64,000 bases of DNA, taken from positions 3,038,001-3,102,000 of the forward strand of contig OZ059898.1 of the NCBI GenBank assembly GCA_964057225.1, read 5' to 3'. Under the pieces are notes generated by a model. That model was not told the origin of the DNA and searched no databases. It saw only the letters and a list, made by a program, of their open reading frames with translations. Both the position numbers and the translations under genes were made by a program. Below are positions 28,027 through 40,355 of the stretch, in pieces. This DNA comes from Auanema rhodensis. Lineage: Eukaryota; Nematoda; Chromadorea; Rhabditida; Rhabditidae. Position 1 is the stretch's first letter. Every line of letters begins with the position of its first letter.

Positions 28027-31000
28027 TTGAATAACATTGTCCATCGTCTTTGCCTTGAAAAATCGAATCTAAAAACATCTACTTTTCGCTAAATTATTTT
28101 GAAATTTTTCGAAAAAATTTTTGTCAAAATGTTTTTGGAAGCAATGTTGAGTGTACATGGAAACTCAACATACACTAATGCATCATTTTTCAAACGATCA
28201 TAACTAATTTTTGTATCAAGCGTTTTTCAATGTAGTATAGTGCATTCGATGCGGATTTTTAAGCTGCGTCGATCTGTGTTATCAGATTTGCGCTAGCTTA
28301 AAAATGCACCGAGATATCAACTGATACAAGTTCACACCTATATCCTCGATTTTCACCCTGAAGAAATAATTTTTTCGTTGAATAACATTGTCCATCGTCT
28401 TTGCCTTGAAAAAAGGATTTTAAAAACATCTACTTTTTGCTAAATTATTTTGAAATTTTTCGAAAAAATTTTTGTCAAAATGTTTTTGGAAGCAATGTTG
28501 AGTGTACATGGAAACTCAACATACACTAATGCATCATTTTTCAAACGATCATAACTAATTTTTGTATTAAGCTTTTCTCAATGTAGTATAGTGCATTCGA
28601 TGCGGATTTTTAAGCTGCGTCGATCTGTGTTATCAGATTTGCGCTAGCTTAAAAATGCACCGAGATATCAACTGATATAAGTTCACACTTATATCCTCGA
28701 TTTTCACCCTGAAGAATTAATTTTTTCGTTGAATAACATTGTCCATCGTCTTTGCCTTGAAAAATGGAAACTAATAACATCTACTTTTTGCTAAATTATT
28801 TTGAAATTTTTCGAAAAAATTTTTGTCAAAATGTTTTTGGAAGCAATGTTGAGTGTACATGGAAACTCAACATACACTAATGCATCATTTTTCAAACGAT
28901 CATAACTAATTTTTGTATCAAGCTTTTCTCAATGTAGTATAGTGCATTCGATGCGGATTTTTAAGCTGCGTCGATCTGTGTTATCAGATTTGCGCTAGCT
29001 TAAAAATGCACCGAGATATCAACTGATATAAGTTCACACTTATATCCTCGATTTTCATCCTGAAGAATTAATTTTCTCGTTGAATAACATTGTCCATCGT
29101 CTTTGCCTTGAAAAAAGGAATCTAAAAACATCTACTTTTTGCTAAATTATTTTGAAATTTTCCGAAAAAATTTTTGTCAAAATGTTTTTGGAAGCAATGT
29201 TGAGTGTACATGGAAACTCAACATACACTAATGCATCATTTTTTAAACGATCATAACTAATTTTTGTATTAAACGTTTTTCAATGTAGTATAGTGCAATC
29301 GATGCGGATTTTTATGCTGCGTCGATCTGTGTTATCAGATTTGCGCTAGCTTAAAAATGCACCGAGATATCAACTGATATAAGTTCACACTTATATCCTC
29401 GATTTTCATCCTGAAGAATTAATTTTTTCGTTGAATAACATTGTCCATCGTCTTTGCCTTGAAAAATCGAATCTAAAAACATCTACTTTTCGCTAAATTA
29501 TTTTGAAATTTTTCGAAAAAATTTTTGTCAAAATGTTTTTGGAAGCAATGTTGAGTGTACATGGAAACTCAACATACACTAATGCATCATTTTTCAAACG
29601 ATCATAACTAATTTTTGTATCAAGCGTTTTTCAATGTAGTATAGTGCATTCGATGCGGATTTTTAAGCTGCGTCGATCTGTGTTATCAGATTTGCGCTAG
29701 CTTAAAAATGCACCGAGATATCAACTGATACAAGTTCACACTTATATCCTCGATTTTCACCCTGAAGAAATAATTTTTTCGTTGAATAACATTGTCCATC
29801 GTCTTTGCCTTGAAAAAAGGATTTTAAAAACATCTACTTTTTGCTAAATTATTTTGAAATTTTTCGAAAAAATTTTTGTCAAAATGTTTTTGGAAGCAAT
29901 GTTGAGTGTACATGGAAACTCAACATACACTAATGCATCATTTTTCAAACGATCATAACTAATTTTTGTATTAAGCTTTTCTCAATGTAGTATAGTGCAT
30001 TCGATGCGGATTTTTAAGCTGCGTCGATCTGTGTTATCAGATTTGCGCTAGCTTAAAAATGCACCGAGATATCAACTGATATAAGTTCACACTTATATCC
30101 TCGATTTTCACCCTGAAGAATTAACTTTTTCGTTGAATAACATTGTCTATCGTCTTTGCCTTGAAAAATGGAATCTAAAAACATCTACTTTTTGCTAAAT
30201 TATTTTGAAATTTTTCGAAAAAATTTTTGTCAAAATGTTTTTGGAAGCAATGTTGAGTGTACATGGAAACTCAACATACACTAATGCATCATTTTTCAAA
30301 CGATCATAACTAATTTTTGTATTAAGCTTTTCTCAATGTAGTATAGTGCATTCGATGCGGATTTTTAAGCTGCGTCGATCTGTGTTATCAGATTTGCGCT
30401 AGCTTAAAAATGCACCGAGATATCAACTGATATAAGTTCACACTTATATCCTCGATTTTCACCCTGAAGAATTAACTTTTTCGTTGAATAACATTGTCTA
30501 TCGTCTTTGCCTTGAAAAATGGAATCTAAAAACATCTACTTTTTGCTAAATTATTTTGAAATTTTTCGAAAAAATTTTTGTCAAAATGTTTTTGGAAGCA
30601 ATGTTGAGTGTACATGGAAACTCAACATACACTAATGCATCATTTTTCAAACGATCATAACTAATTTTTGTATCAAGCTTTTCTCAATGTAGTATAGTGC
30701 ATTCGATGCGGATTTTTAAGCTGCGTCGATCTGTGTTATCAGATTTGCGCTAGCTTAAAAATGCACCGAGATATCAACTGATATAAGTTCACACTTATAT
30801 CCTCGATTTTCATCCTGAAGAATTAATTTTCTCGTTGAATAACATTGTCCATCGTCTTTGCCTTGAAAAAAGAAATCTAAAAACATCTACTTTTTGCTAA
30901 ATTATTTTGAAATTTTCCGAAAAAATTTTTGTCAAAATGTTTTTGGAAGCAATGTTGAGTGTACATGGAAACTCAACATACACTAATGCATCATTTTTCA

Positions 31001-31592
31001 AACGATCATAACTAATTTTTGTATTAAGCGTTTTTCAATGTAGTATAGTGCAATCGATGCGGATTTTTAAGCTGCGTCGATCTGTGTTATCAGATTTGCG
31101 CTAGTTTAAAAATGCACCAAGATATCAACTGATATAAGTTCACACTTATATCCTTGATTTTCATCCTGAAGAATTAATTTTTTCGTTGAATAACATTGTC
31201 CATCGTCTTTGCCTTGAAAAATCGAATCTAAAAACATCTACTTTTCGCTAAATTATTTTGAAATTTTTCGAAAAAATTTTTGTCAAAATGTTTTTGGAAG
31301 CAATGTTGAGTGTACATGGAAACTCAACATACACTAATGCATCATTTTTCAAACGATCATAACTAATTTTTGTATCAAGCTTTTCTCAATGTAGTATAGT
31401 GCATTCGATGCGGATTTTTAAGCTGCGTCGATCTGTGTTATCAGATTTGCGCTAGCTTAAAAATGCACCGAGATATCAACTGATATAAGTTTACACTTAT
31501 ATCCTCGATTTTCACCCTGAAGAATTAACTTTTTCGTTGAATAACATTGTCTATCGTCTTTGCCTTGAAAAATGGAATCTAAAAACATCTAC

Positions 31593-31646
31593 TTTTTGCT
31601 AAATTATTTTGAAATTTTTCGAAAAAATTTTTGTCAAAATGTTTTT
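31593..31646. other. Phased A/T tracts, possible intrinsically bent DNA
   Basis: A and T runs of four to eleven bases follow one another with centres near 31595, 31608, 31615, 31627, 31638 and 31644, close to helical spacing. In the middle, 31615-31626 is a perfect 12-bp palindrome, TTTTTCGAAAAA. Phased A-tracts are known to curve DNA and are common in satellites, but curvature here is inferred and the spacing is only roughly regular. A recurrent variant, TTTTCCG, breaks the palindrome in many monomers between about 27.7 and 41 kb. Confidence 0.5.
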
Positions 31647-31653
31647 GGAAGCA

Positions 31654-31681
31654 ATGTTGAGTGTACATGGAAACTCAACAT
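31654..31681. other. Dyad 1: 9-bp stem, 10-base loop
   Basis: ATGTTGAGT (31654-31662) is the exact reverse complement of ACTCAACAT (31673-31681), separated by ten bases. A second overlapping dyad, AGTGTA (31660-31665) with TACACT (31681-31686), shares bases with the first, so the two pairings exclude each other. The segment is nearly invariant among monomers. Exceptions include GTGTAAATGG near 14,815 and 15,166, AATCTTGAG near 24,981 and 25,683, and CTCAATATAC near 53,787. Confidence 0.8.
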
Positions 31682-31764
31682 ACACTAATGCATCATTTTT
31701 CAAACGATCATAACTAATTTTTGTATCAAGTTTTTCTCAATGTAGTATAGTGCATTCGATGCGG

Positions 31765-31815
31765 ATTTTTAAGCTGCGTCGATCTGTGTTATCAGATTTG
31801 CGCTAGCTTAAAAAT
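31765..31815. other. Dyad 2: 51-bp nested imperfect palindrome
   Basis: The outer arms ATTTTTAAGCT (31765-31775) and AGCTTAAAAAT (31805-31815) are exact reverse complements over 11 bp. Inside them GCG (31776-31778) pairs with CGC (31801-31803), leaving one bulged T. After a 3x3 internal loop, ATCTG (31782-31786) pairs with CAGAT (31793-31797) around the loop TGTTAT. That is 19 paired positions in 51 bases. Variants such as GCTACCTT, GCTAGTTT, TTTTAAACTG and GATATG weaken the stem without a compensating change in the same monomer, so selection on a structure is not demonstrated. Confidence 0.8.
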
Positions 31816-31832
31816 GCACCGAGATATCAACT

Positions 31833-31854
31833 GATATAAGTTCACACTTATATC
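31833..31854. other. Dyad 3: perfect 22-bp hairpin, 9-bp stem, TCAC loop
   Basis: GATATAAGT (31833-31841) and ACTTATATC (31846-31854) are exact reverse complements separated by TCAC. A common variant, GATACAAG, puts a C-A mismatch in the stem. A few monomers also carry CTTACATCC, at a non-partner position. The stem is therefore not strictly maintained. Eighteen bases downstream of dyad 2, it makes the third quarter of each monomer rich in inverted repeats. Confidence 0.8.
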
Positions 31855-34800
31855 CTCGATTTTCATCCTGAAGAATTAATTTTCTCGTTGAATAACATTG
31901 TCCATCGTCTTTGCCTTGAAAAATGGAATCTAAAAACATCTACTTTTTGCTAAATTATTTTGAAATTTTTCGAAAAAATTTTTGTCAAAATGTTTTTGGA
32001 AGCAATGTTGAGTGTACATGGAAACTCAACATACACTAATGCATCATTTTTCAAACGATCATAACTAATTTTTGTATTAAGCGTTTTTCAATGTAGTATA
32101 GTGCAATCGATGCGGATTTTTAAGCTGCGTCGATCTGTGTTATCAGATTTGCGCTAGTTTAAAAATGCACCAAGATATCAACTGATATAAGTTCACACTT
32201 ATATCCTTGATTTTCATCCTGAAGAATTAATTTTTTCGTTGAATAACATTGTCCATCGTCTTTGCCTTGAAAAAAGAAATCTAAAAACATCTACTTTTTG
32301 CTAAATTATTTTGAAATTTTCCGAAAAAATTTTTGTCAAAATGTTTTTGGAAGCAATGTTGAGTGTACATGGAAACTCAACATACACTAATGCATCATTT
32401 TTCAAACGATCATAACTAATTTTTGTATTAAGCGTTTTTCAATGTAGTATAGTGCAATCGATGCGGATTTTTAAGCTGCGTCGATCTGTGTTATCAGATT
32501 TGCGCTAGTTTAAAAATGCACCAAGATATCAACTGATATAAGTTCACACTTATATCCTTGATTTTCATCCTGAAGAATTAATTTTTTCGTTGAATAACAT
32601 TGTCCATCGTCTTTGCCTTGAAAAATCGAATCTAAAAACATCTACTTTTCGCTAAATTATTTTGAAATTTTTCGAAAAAATTTTTGTCAAAATGTTTTTG
32701 GAAGCAATGTTGAGTGTACATGGAAACTCAACATACACTAATGCATCATTTTTCAAACGATCATAACTAATTTTTGTATCAAGCTTTTCTCAATGTAGAA
32801 TAGTGCATTCGATGCGGATTTTGAAGCTGCGTCGATCTGTGTTATCAGATTTGCGCTAGCTTAAAAATGCACCGAGATATCAACTGATATAAGTTTACAC
32901 TTATATCCTCGATTTTCACCCTGAAGAATTAACTTTTTCGTTGAATAACATTGTCTATCGTCTTTGCCTTGAAAAATGGAATCTAAAAACATCTACTTTT
33001 TGCTAAATTATTTTGAAATTTTTCGAAAAAATTTTTGTCAAAATGTTTTTGGAAGCAATGTTGAGTGTACATGGAAACTCAACATACACTAATGCATCAT
33101 TTTTCAAACGATCATAACTAATTTTTGTATCAAGTTTTTCTCAATGTAGTATAGTGCATTCGATGCGGATTTTTAAGCTGCGTCGATCTGTGTTATCAGA
33201 TTTGCGCTAGCTTAAAAATGCACCGAGATATCAACTGATATAAGTTCACACTTATATCCTCGATTTTCATCCTGAAGAATTAATTTTCTCGTTGAATAAC
33301 ATTGTCCATCGTCTTTGCCTTGAAAAATGGAATCTAAAAACATCTACTTTTTGCTAAATTATTTTGAAATTTTTCGAAAAAATTTTTGTCAAAATGTTTT
33401 TGGAAGCAATGTTGAGTGTACATGGAAACTCAACATACACTAATGCATCATTTTTCAAACGATCATAACTAATTTTTGTATCAAGTTTTTCTCAATGTAG
33501 TATAGTGCATTCGATGCGGATTTTTAAGCTGCGTCGATCTGTGTTATCAGATTTGCGCTAGCTTAAAAATGCACCGAGATATCAACTGATATAAGTTCAC
33601 ACTTATATCCTCGATTTTCATCCTGAAGAATTAATTTTCTCGTTGAATAACATTGTCCATCGTCTTTGCCTTGAAAAAAGGAATCTAAAAACATCTACTT
33701 TTTGCTAAATTATTTTGAAATTTTCCGAAAAAATTTTTGTCAAAATGTTTTTGGAAGCAATGTTGAGTGTACATGGAAACTCAACATACACTAATGCATC
33801 ATTTTTCAAACGATCATAACTAATTTTTGTATCAAGCTTTTCTCAATGTAGTATAGTGCATTCGATGCGGATTTTTAAGCTGCGTCGATCTGTGTTATCA
33901 GATTTGCGCTAGTTTAAAAATGCACCAAGATATCAACTGATATAAGTTCACACTTATATCCTTGATTTTCATCCTGAAGAATTAATTTTTTCGTTGAATA
34001 ACATTGTCCATCGTCTTTGCCTTGAAAAATCGAATCTAAAAACATCTACTTTTCGCTAAATTATTTTGAAATTTTTCGAAAAAATTTTTGTCAAAATGTT
34101 TTTGGAAGCAATGTTGAGTGTACATGGAAACTCAACATACACTAATGCATCATTTTTCAAACGATCATAACTAATTTTTGTATCAAGCTTTTCTCAATGT
34201 AGTATAGTGCATTCGATGCGGATTTTTAAGCTGCGTCGATCTGTGTTATCAGATTTGCGCTAGCTTAAAAATGCACCGAGATATCAACTGATATAAGTTT
34301 ACACTTATATCCTCGATTTTCACCCTGAAGAATTAACTTTTTCGTTGAATAACATTGTCTATCGTCTTTGCCTTGAAAAATGGAATCTAAAAACATCTAC
34401 TTTTTGCTAAATTATTTTGAAATTTTTCGAAAAAATTTTTGTCAAAATGTTTTTGGAAGCAATGTTGAGTGTACATGGAAACTCAACATACACTAATGCA
34501 TCATTTTTCAAACGATCATAACTAATTTTTGTATCAAGTTTTTCTCAATGTAGTATAGTGCATTCGATGCGGATTTTTAAGCTGCGTCGATCTGTGTTAT
34601 CAGATTTGCGCTAGCTTAAAAATGCACCGAGATATCAACTGATATAAGTTCACACTTATATCCTCGATTTTCATCCTGAAGAATTAATTTTCTCGTTGAA
34701 TAACATTGTCCATCGTCTTTGCCTTGAAAAATGGAATCTAAAAACATCTACTTTTTGCTAAATTATTTTGAAATTTTTCGAAAAAATTTTTGTCAAAATG

Positions 34801-36494
34801 TTTTTGGAAGCAATGTTGAGTGTACATGGAAACTCAACATACACTAATGCATCATTTTTCAAACGATCATAACTAATTTTTGTATCAAGTTTTTCTCAAT
34901 GTAGTATAGTGCATTCGATGCGGATTTTTAAGCTGCGTCGATCTGTGTTATCAGATTTGCGCTAGCTTAAAAATGCACCGAGATATCAACTGATATAAGT
35001 TCACACTTATATCCTCGATTTTCATCCTGAAGAATTAATTTTCTCGTTGAATAACATTGTCCATCGTCTTTGCCTTGAAAAAAGGAATCTAAAAACATCT
35101 ACTTTTTGCTAAATTATTTTGAAATTTTCCGAAAAAATTTTTGTCAAAATGTTTTTGGAAGCAATGTTGAGTGTACATGGAAACTCAACATACACTAATG
35201 CATCATTTTTCAAACGATCATAACTAATTTTTGTATCAAGCTTTTCTCAATGTAGTATAGTGCATTCGATGCGGATTTTTAAGCTGCGTCGATCTGTGTT
35301 ATCAGATTTGCGCTAGTTTAAAAATGCACCAAGATATCAACTGATATAAGTTCACACTTATATCCTTGATTTTCATCCTGAAGAATTAATTTTTTCGTTG
35401 AATAACATTGTCCATCGTCTTTGCCTTGAAAAATCGAATCTAAAAACATCTACTTTTCGCTAAATTATTTTGAAATTTTTCGAAAAAATTTTTGTCAAAA
35501 TGTTTTTGGAAGCAATGTTGAGTGTACATGGAAACTCAACATACACTAATGCATCATTTTTCAAACGATCATAACTAATTTTTGTATCAAGCTTTTCTCA
35601 ATGTAGTATAGTGCATTCGATGCGGATTTTTAAGCTGCGTCGATCTGTGTTATCAGATTTGCGCTAGCTTAAAAATGCACCGAGATATCAACTGATATAA
35701 GTTTACACTTATATCCTCGATTTTCACCCTGAAGAATTAACTTTTTCGTTGAATAACATTGTCTATCGTCTTTGCCTTGAAAAATGGAATCTAAAAACAT
35801 CTACTTTTTGCTAAATTATTTTGAAATTTTTCGAAAAAATTTTTGTCAAAATGTTTTTGGAAGCAATGTTGAGTGTACATGGAAACTCAACATACACTAA
35901 TGCATCATTTTTCAAACGATCATAACTAATTTTTGTATCAAGTTTTTCTCAATGTAGTATAGTGCATTCGATGCGGATTTTTAAGCTGCGTCGATCTGTG
36001 TTATCAGATTTGCGCTAGCTTAAAAATGCACCGAGATATCAACTGATATAAGTTTACACTTATATCCTCGATTTTCACCCTGAAGAATTAACTTTTTCGT
36101 TGAATAACATTGTCTATCGTCTTTGCCTTGAAAAATGGAATCTAAAAACATCTACTTTTTGCTAAATTATTTTGAAATTTTTCGAAAAAATTTTTGTCAA
36201 AATGTTTTTGGAAGCAATGTTGAGTGTACATGGAAACTCAACATACACTAATGCATCATTTTTCAAACGATCATAACTAATTTTTGTATCAAGTTTTTCT
36301 CAATGTAGTATAGTGCATTCGATGCGGATTTTTAAGCTGCGTCGATCTGTGTTATCAGATTTGCGCTAGCTTAAAAATGCACCGAGATATCAACTGATAT
36401 AAGTTCACACTTATATCCTCGATTTTCATCCTGAAGAATTAATTTTCTCGTTGAATAACATTGTCCATCGTCTTTGCCTTGAAAAAAGGAATCT

Positions 36495-36845
36495 AAAAAC
36501 ATCTACTTTTTGCTAAATTATTTTGAAATTTTCCGAAAAAATTTTTGTCAAAATGTTTTTGGAAGCAATGTTGAGTGTACATGGAAACTCAACATACACT
36601 AATGCATCATTTTTCAAACGATCATAACTAATTTTTGTATCAAGCTTTTCTCAATGTAGTATAGTGCATTCGATGCGGATTTTTAAGCTGCGTCGATCTG
36701 TGTTATCAGATTTGCGCTAGCTTAAAAATGCACCGAGATATCAACTGATATAAGTTCACACTTATATCCTCGATTTTCATCCTGAAGAATTAATTTTCTC
36801 GTTGAATAACATTATCCATCGTCTTTGCCTTGAAAAAAGGAATCT
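36495..36845. repeat. Single linking monomer
   Basis: This TTTTCCG monomer has TCAAGCTT and the private change ACATTATCC near 36,811. It lies between the 4-mer and 5-mer domains and could be counted with either. Confidence 0.8.
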
Positions 36846-39800
36846 AAAAACATCTACTTTTTGCTAAATTATTTTGAAATTTTCCGAAAAAATTTTTGTC
36901 AAAATGTTTTTGGAAGCAATGTTGAGTGTACATGGAAACTCAACATACACTAATGCATCATTTTTCAAACGATCATAACTAATTTTTGTATCAAGCTTTT
37001 CTCAATGTAGTATAGTGCATTCGATGCGGATTTTTAGGCTGCGTCGATCTGTGTTATCAGATTTGCGCTAGCTTAAAAATGCACCGAGATATCAACTGAT
37101 ATAAGTTCACACTTATATCCTCGATTTTCATCCTGAAGAATTAATTTTCTCGTTGAATAACATTGTCCATCGTCTTTGCCTTGAAAAAAGGAATCTAAAA
37201 ACATCTACTTTTTGCTAAATTATTTTGAAATTTTCCGAAAAAATTTTTGTCAAAATGTTTTTGGAAGCAATGTTGAGTGTACATGGAAACTCAACATACA
37301 CTAATGCATCATTTTTCAAACGATCATAACTAATTTTTGTATCAAGCTTTTCTCAATGTAGTATAGTGCATTCGATGCGGATTTTTAAGCTGCGTCGATC
37401 TGTGTTATCAGATTTGCGCTAGCTTAAAAATGCACCGAGATATCAACTGATATAAGTTCACACTTATATCCTCGATTTTCATCCTGAAGAATTAATTTTC
37501 TCGTTGAATAACATTGTCCATCGTCTTTGCCTTGAAAAAATAAATCTAAAAACATCTACTTTTTGCTAAATTATTTTGAAATTTTCCGAAAAAATTTTTG
37601 TCAAAATGTTTTTGGAAGCAATGTTGAGTGTACATGGAAACTCAACATACACTAATGCATCATTTTTCAAACGATCATAACTAATTTTTGTATTAAGCGT
37701 TTTTCAATGTAGTATAGTGCATTCGATGCGGATTTTTAAGCTGCGTCGATCTGTGTTATCAGATTTGCGCTAGCTTAAAAATGCACCGAGATATCAACTG
37801 ATATAAGTTCACACTTATATCCTCGATTTTCATCCTGAAGAATTAATTTTCTCGTTGAATAACATTGTCCATCGTCTTTGCCTTGAAAAAAGGAATCTAA
37901 AAACATCTACTTTTTGCTAAATTATTTTGAAATTTTCCGAAAAAATTTTTGTCAAAATGTTTTTGGAAGCAATGTTGAGTGTACATGGAAACTCAACATA
38001 CACTAATGCATCATTTTTCAAACGATCATAACTAATTTTTGTATCAAGCTTTTCTCAATGTAGTATAGTGCATTCGATGCGGATTTTTAAGCTGCGTCGA
38101 TCTGTGTTATCAGATTTGCGCTAGCTTAAAAATGCACCGAGATATCAACTGATATAAGTTCACACTTATATCCTCGATTTTCATCCTGAAGAATTAATTT
38201 TCTCGTTGAATAACATTGTCCATCGTCTTTGCCTTGAAAAAAGGAATCTAAAAACATCTACTTTTTGCTAAATTATTTTGAAATTTTTCGAAAAAATTTT
38301 TGTCAAAATGTTTTTGGAAGCAATGTTGAGTGTACATGGAAACTCAACATACACTAATGCATCATTTTTCAAACGATCATAACTAATTTTTGTATTAAGC
38401 GTTTTTCAATGTAGTATAGTGCATTCGATGCGGATTTTTAAGCTGCGTCGATCTGTGTTATCAGATTTGCGCTAGCTTAAAAATGCACCGAGATATCAAC
38501 TGATATAAGTTCACACTTATATCCTCGATTTTCATCCTGAAGAATTAATTTTCTCGTTGAATAACATTGTCCATCGTCTTTGCCTTGAAAAAAGGAATCT
38601 AAAAACATCTACTTTTTGCTAAATTATTTTGAAATTTTCCGAAAAAATTTTTGTCAAAATGTTTTTGGAAGCAATGTTGAGTGTACATGGAAACTCAACA
38701 TACACTAATGCATCATTTTTCAAACGATCATAACTAATTTTTGTATCAAGCTTTTCTCAATGTAGTATAGTGCATTCGATGCGGATTTTTAGGCTGCGTC
38801 GATCTGTGTTATCAGATTTGCGCTAGCTTAAAAATGCACCGAGATATCAACTGATATAAGTTCACACTTATATCCTCGATTTTCATCCTGAAGAATTAAT
38901 TTTCTCGTTGAATAACATTGTCCATCGTCTTTGCCTTGAAAAAAGGAATCTAAAAACATCTACTTTTTGCTAAATTATTTTGAAATTTTCCGAAAAAATT
39001 TTTGTCAAAATGTTTTTGGAAGCAATGTTGAGTGTACATGGAAACTCAACATACACTAATGCATCATTTTTCAAACGATCATAACTAATTTTTGTATCAA
39101 GCTTTTCTCAATGTAGTATAGTGCATTCGATGCGGATTTTTAAGCTGCGTCGATCTGTGTTATCAGATTTGCGCTAGCTTAAAAATGCACCGAGATATCA
39201 ACTGATATAAGTTCACACTTATATCCTCGATTTTCATCCTGAAGAATTAATTTTCTCGTTGAATAACATTGTCCATCGTCTTTGCCTTGAAAAAATAAAT
39301 CTAAAAACATCTACTTTTTGCTAAATTATTTTGAAATTTTCCGAAAAAATTTTTGTCAAAATGTTTTTGGAAGCAATGTTGAGTGTACATGGAAACTCAA
39401 CATACACTAATGCATCATTTTTCAAACGATCATAACTAATTTTTGTATTAAGCGTTTTTCAATGTAGTATAGTGCATTCGATGCGGATTTTTAAGCTGCG
39501 TCGATCTGTGTTATCAGATTTGCGCTAGCTTAAAAATGCACCGAGATATCAACTGATATAAGTTCACACTTATATCCTCGATTTTCATCCTGAAGAATTA
39601 ATTTTCTCGTTGAATAACATTGTCCATCGTCTTTGCCTTGAAAAAAGGAATCTAAAAACATCTACTTTTTGCTAAATTATTTTGAAATTTTCCGAAAAAA
39701 TTTTTGTCAAAATGTTTTTGGAAGCAATGTTGAGTGTACATGGAAACTCAACATACACTAATGCATCATTTTTCAAACGATCATAACTAATTTTTGTATC

Positions 39801-40355
39801 AAGCTTTTCTCAATGTAGTATAGTGCATTCGATGCGGATTTTTAAGCTGCGTCGATCTGTGTTATCAGATTTGCGCTAGCTTAAAAATGCACCGAGATAT
39901 CAACTGATATAAGTTCACACTTATATCCTCGATTTTCATCCTGAAGAATTAATTTTCTCGTTGAATAACATTGTCCATCGTCTTTGCCTTGAAAAAAGAA
40001 ATCTAAAAACATCTACTTTTTGCTAAATTATTTTGAAATTTTCCGAAAAAATTTTTGTCAAAATGTTTTTGGAAGCAATGTTGAGTGTACATGGAAACTC
40101 AACATACACTAATGCATCATTTTTCAAACGATCATAACTAATTTTTGTATTAAGCGTTTTTCAATGTAGTATAGTGCAATCGATGCGGATTTTTAAGCTG
40201 CGTCGATCTGTGTTATCAGATTTGCGCTAGCTTAAAAATGCACCGAGATATCAACTGATATAAGTTCACACTTATATCCTCGATTTTCATCCTGAAGAAT
40301 TAATTTTTTCGTTGAATAACATTGTCCATCGTCTTTGCCTTGAAAAATCGAATCT
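36846..40355. repeat. 5-mer HOR, 1755 bp, two copies
   Basis: TTTTTAGGCTGCG appears at 37031 and 38786, and AAAATAAATC ends the second monomer of each unit at 37541 and 39296. Both spacings are 1755 bp. Units are 36846-38600 and 38601-40355. The fifth monomers differ: the second has GCAATCG and CGAATC, so the match stops near 40,000. The AGGCT change replaces a pairing base in the outer stem of dyad 2. Confidence 0.87.

Larger units (their letters stand above)
31581..31931. repeat. Reference monomer used to describe internal structure
   Basis: I chose this copy because all the dyads described below are intact in it. By hand count it has 109 G+C in 351 bases. It carries single sites for NsiI (ATGCAT, 31688-31693), NheI (GCTAGC, 31802-31807) and EcoRV (GATATC, 31823-31828), which recur in most monomers. 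Its one less common variant is TCAAGTTTTTCTC where many copies have TTAAGC or TCAAGC. The array phase (where a monomer begins) is arbitrary: I start at AAAAACATCT. Confidence 0.95.
27717..36494. repeat. 4-mer HOR domain, about 1404 bp, six units, one expanded to five monomers
   Basis: Units start at 27717, 29124, 30879, 32283, 33687 and 35091. The order is TTTTCCG with CGAATC, then TTTTCGCT, then two monomers with TTAAGC or TCAAG variants ending in TCATCC and TTTTCTCG. The unit at 29124-30878 holds an extra copy of its third monomer. From 30879 on the first monomer has GCTAGTTT, CACCAAGATATC and TCCTTGATT. Later units also acquire TCAAGTTTTT. The first unit is 1407 bp because of a 3-bp gain near 28,020. 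Confidence 0.88.

Noticed and set aside
31744-31763. Internal RNA polymerase III promoter (tRNA or SINE origin of the monomer)
   Set aside because: TAGTATAGTG resembles box A and ATTCGATGC resembles box B (8 of 9), but they are directly adjacent instead of 30-60 bp apart, and no tRNA-like fold surrounds them.
31867-31924. Hammerhead ribozyme, as found in some animal satellites
   Set aside because: CTGAAGA in the CCCTGAAGAATTAA or TCCTGAAGAATTAA segment fits the CUGANGA core box, and a GAAA follows in CCTTGAAAAA, but the sequence between cannot form stem II and no helix III or I pairs around it. The minus strand has no core box.
31581-31931. Monomer built from two diverged half-units of about 175 bp
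   Set aside because: Comparing the two halves by eye shows only A/T-rich runs in common and no consistent alignment.
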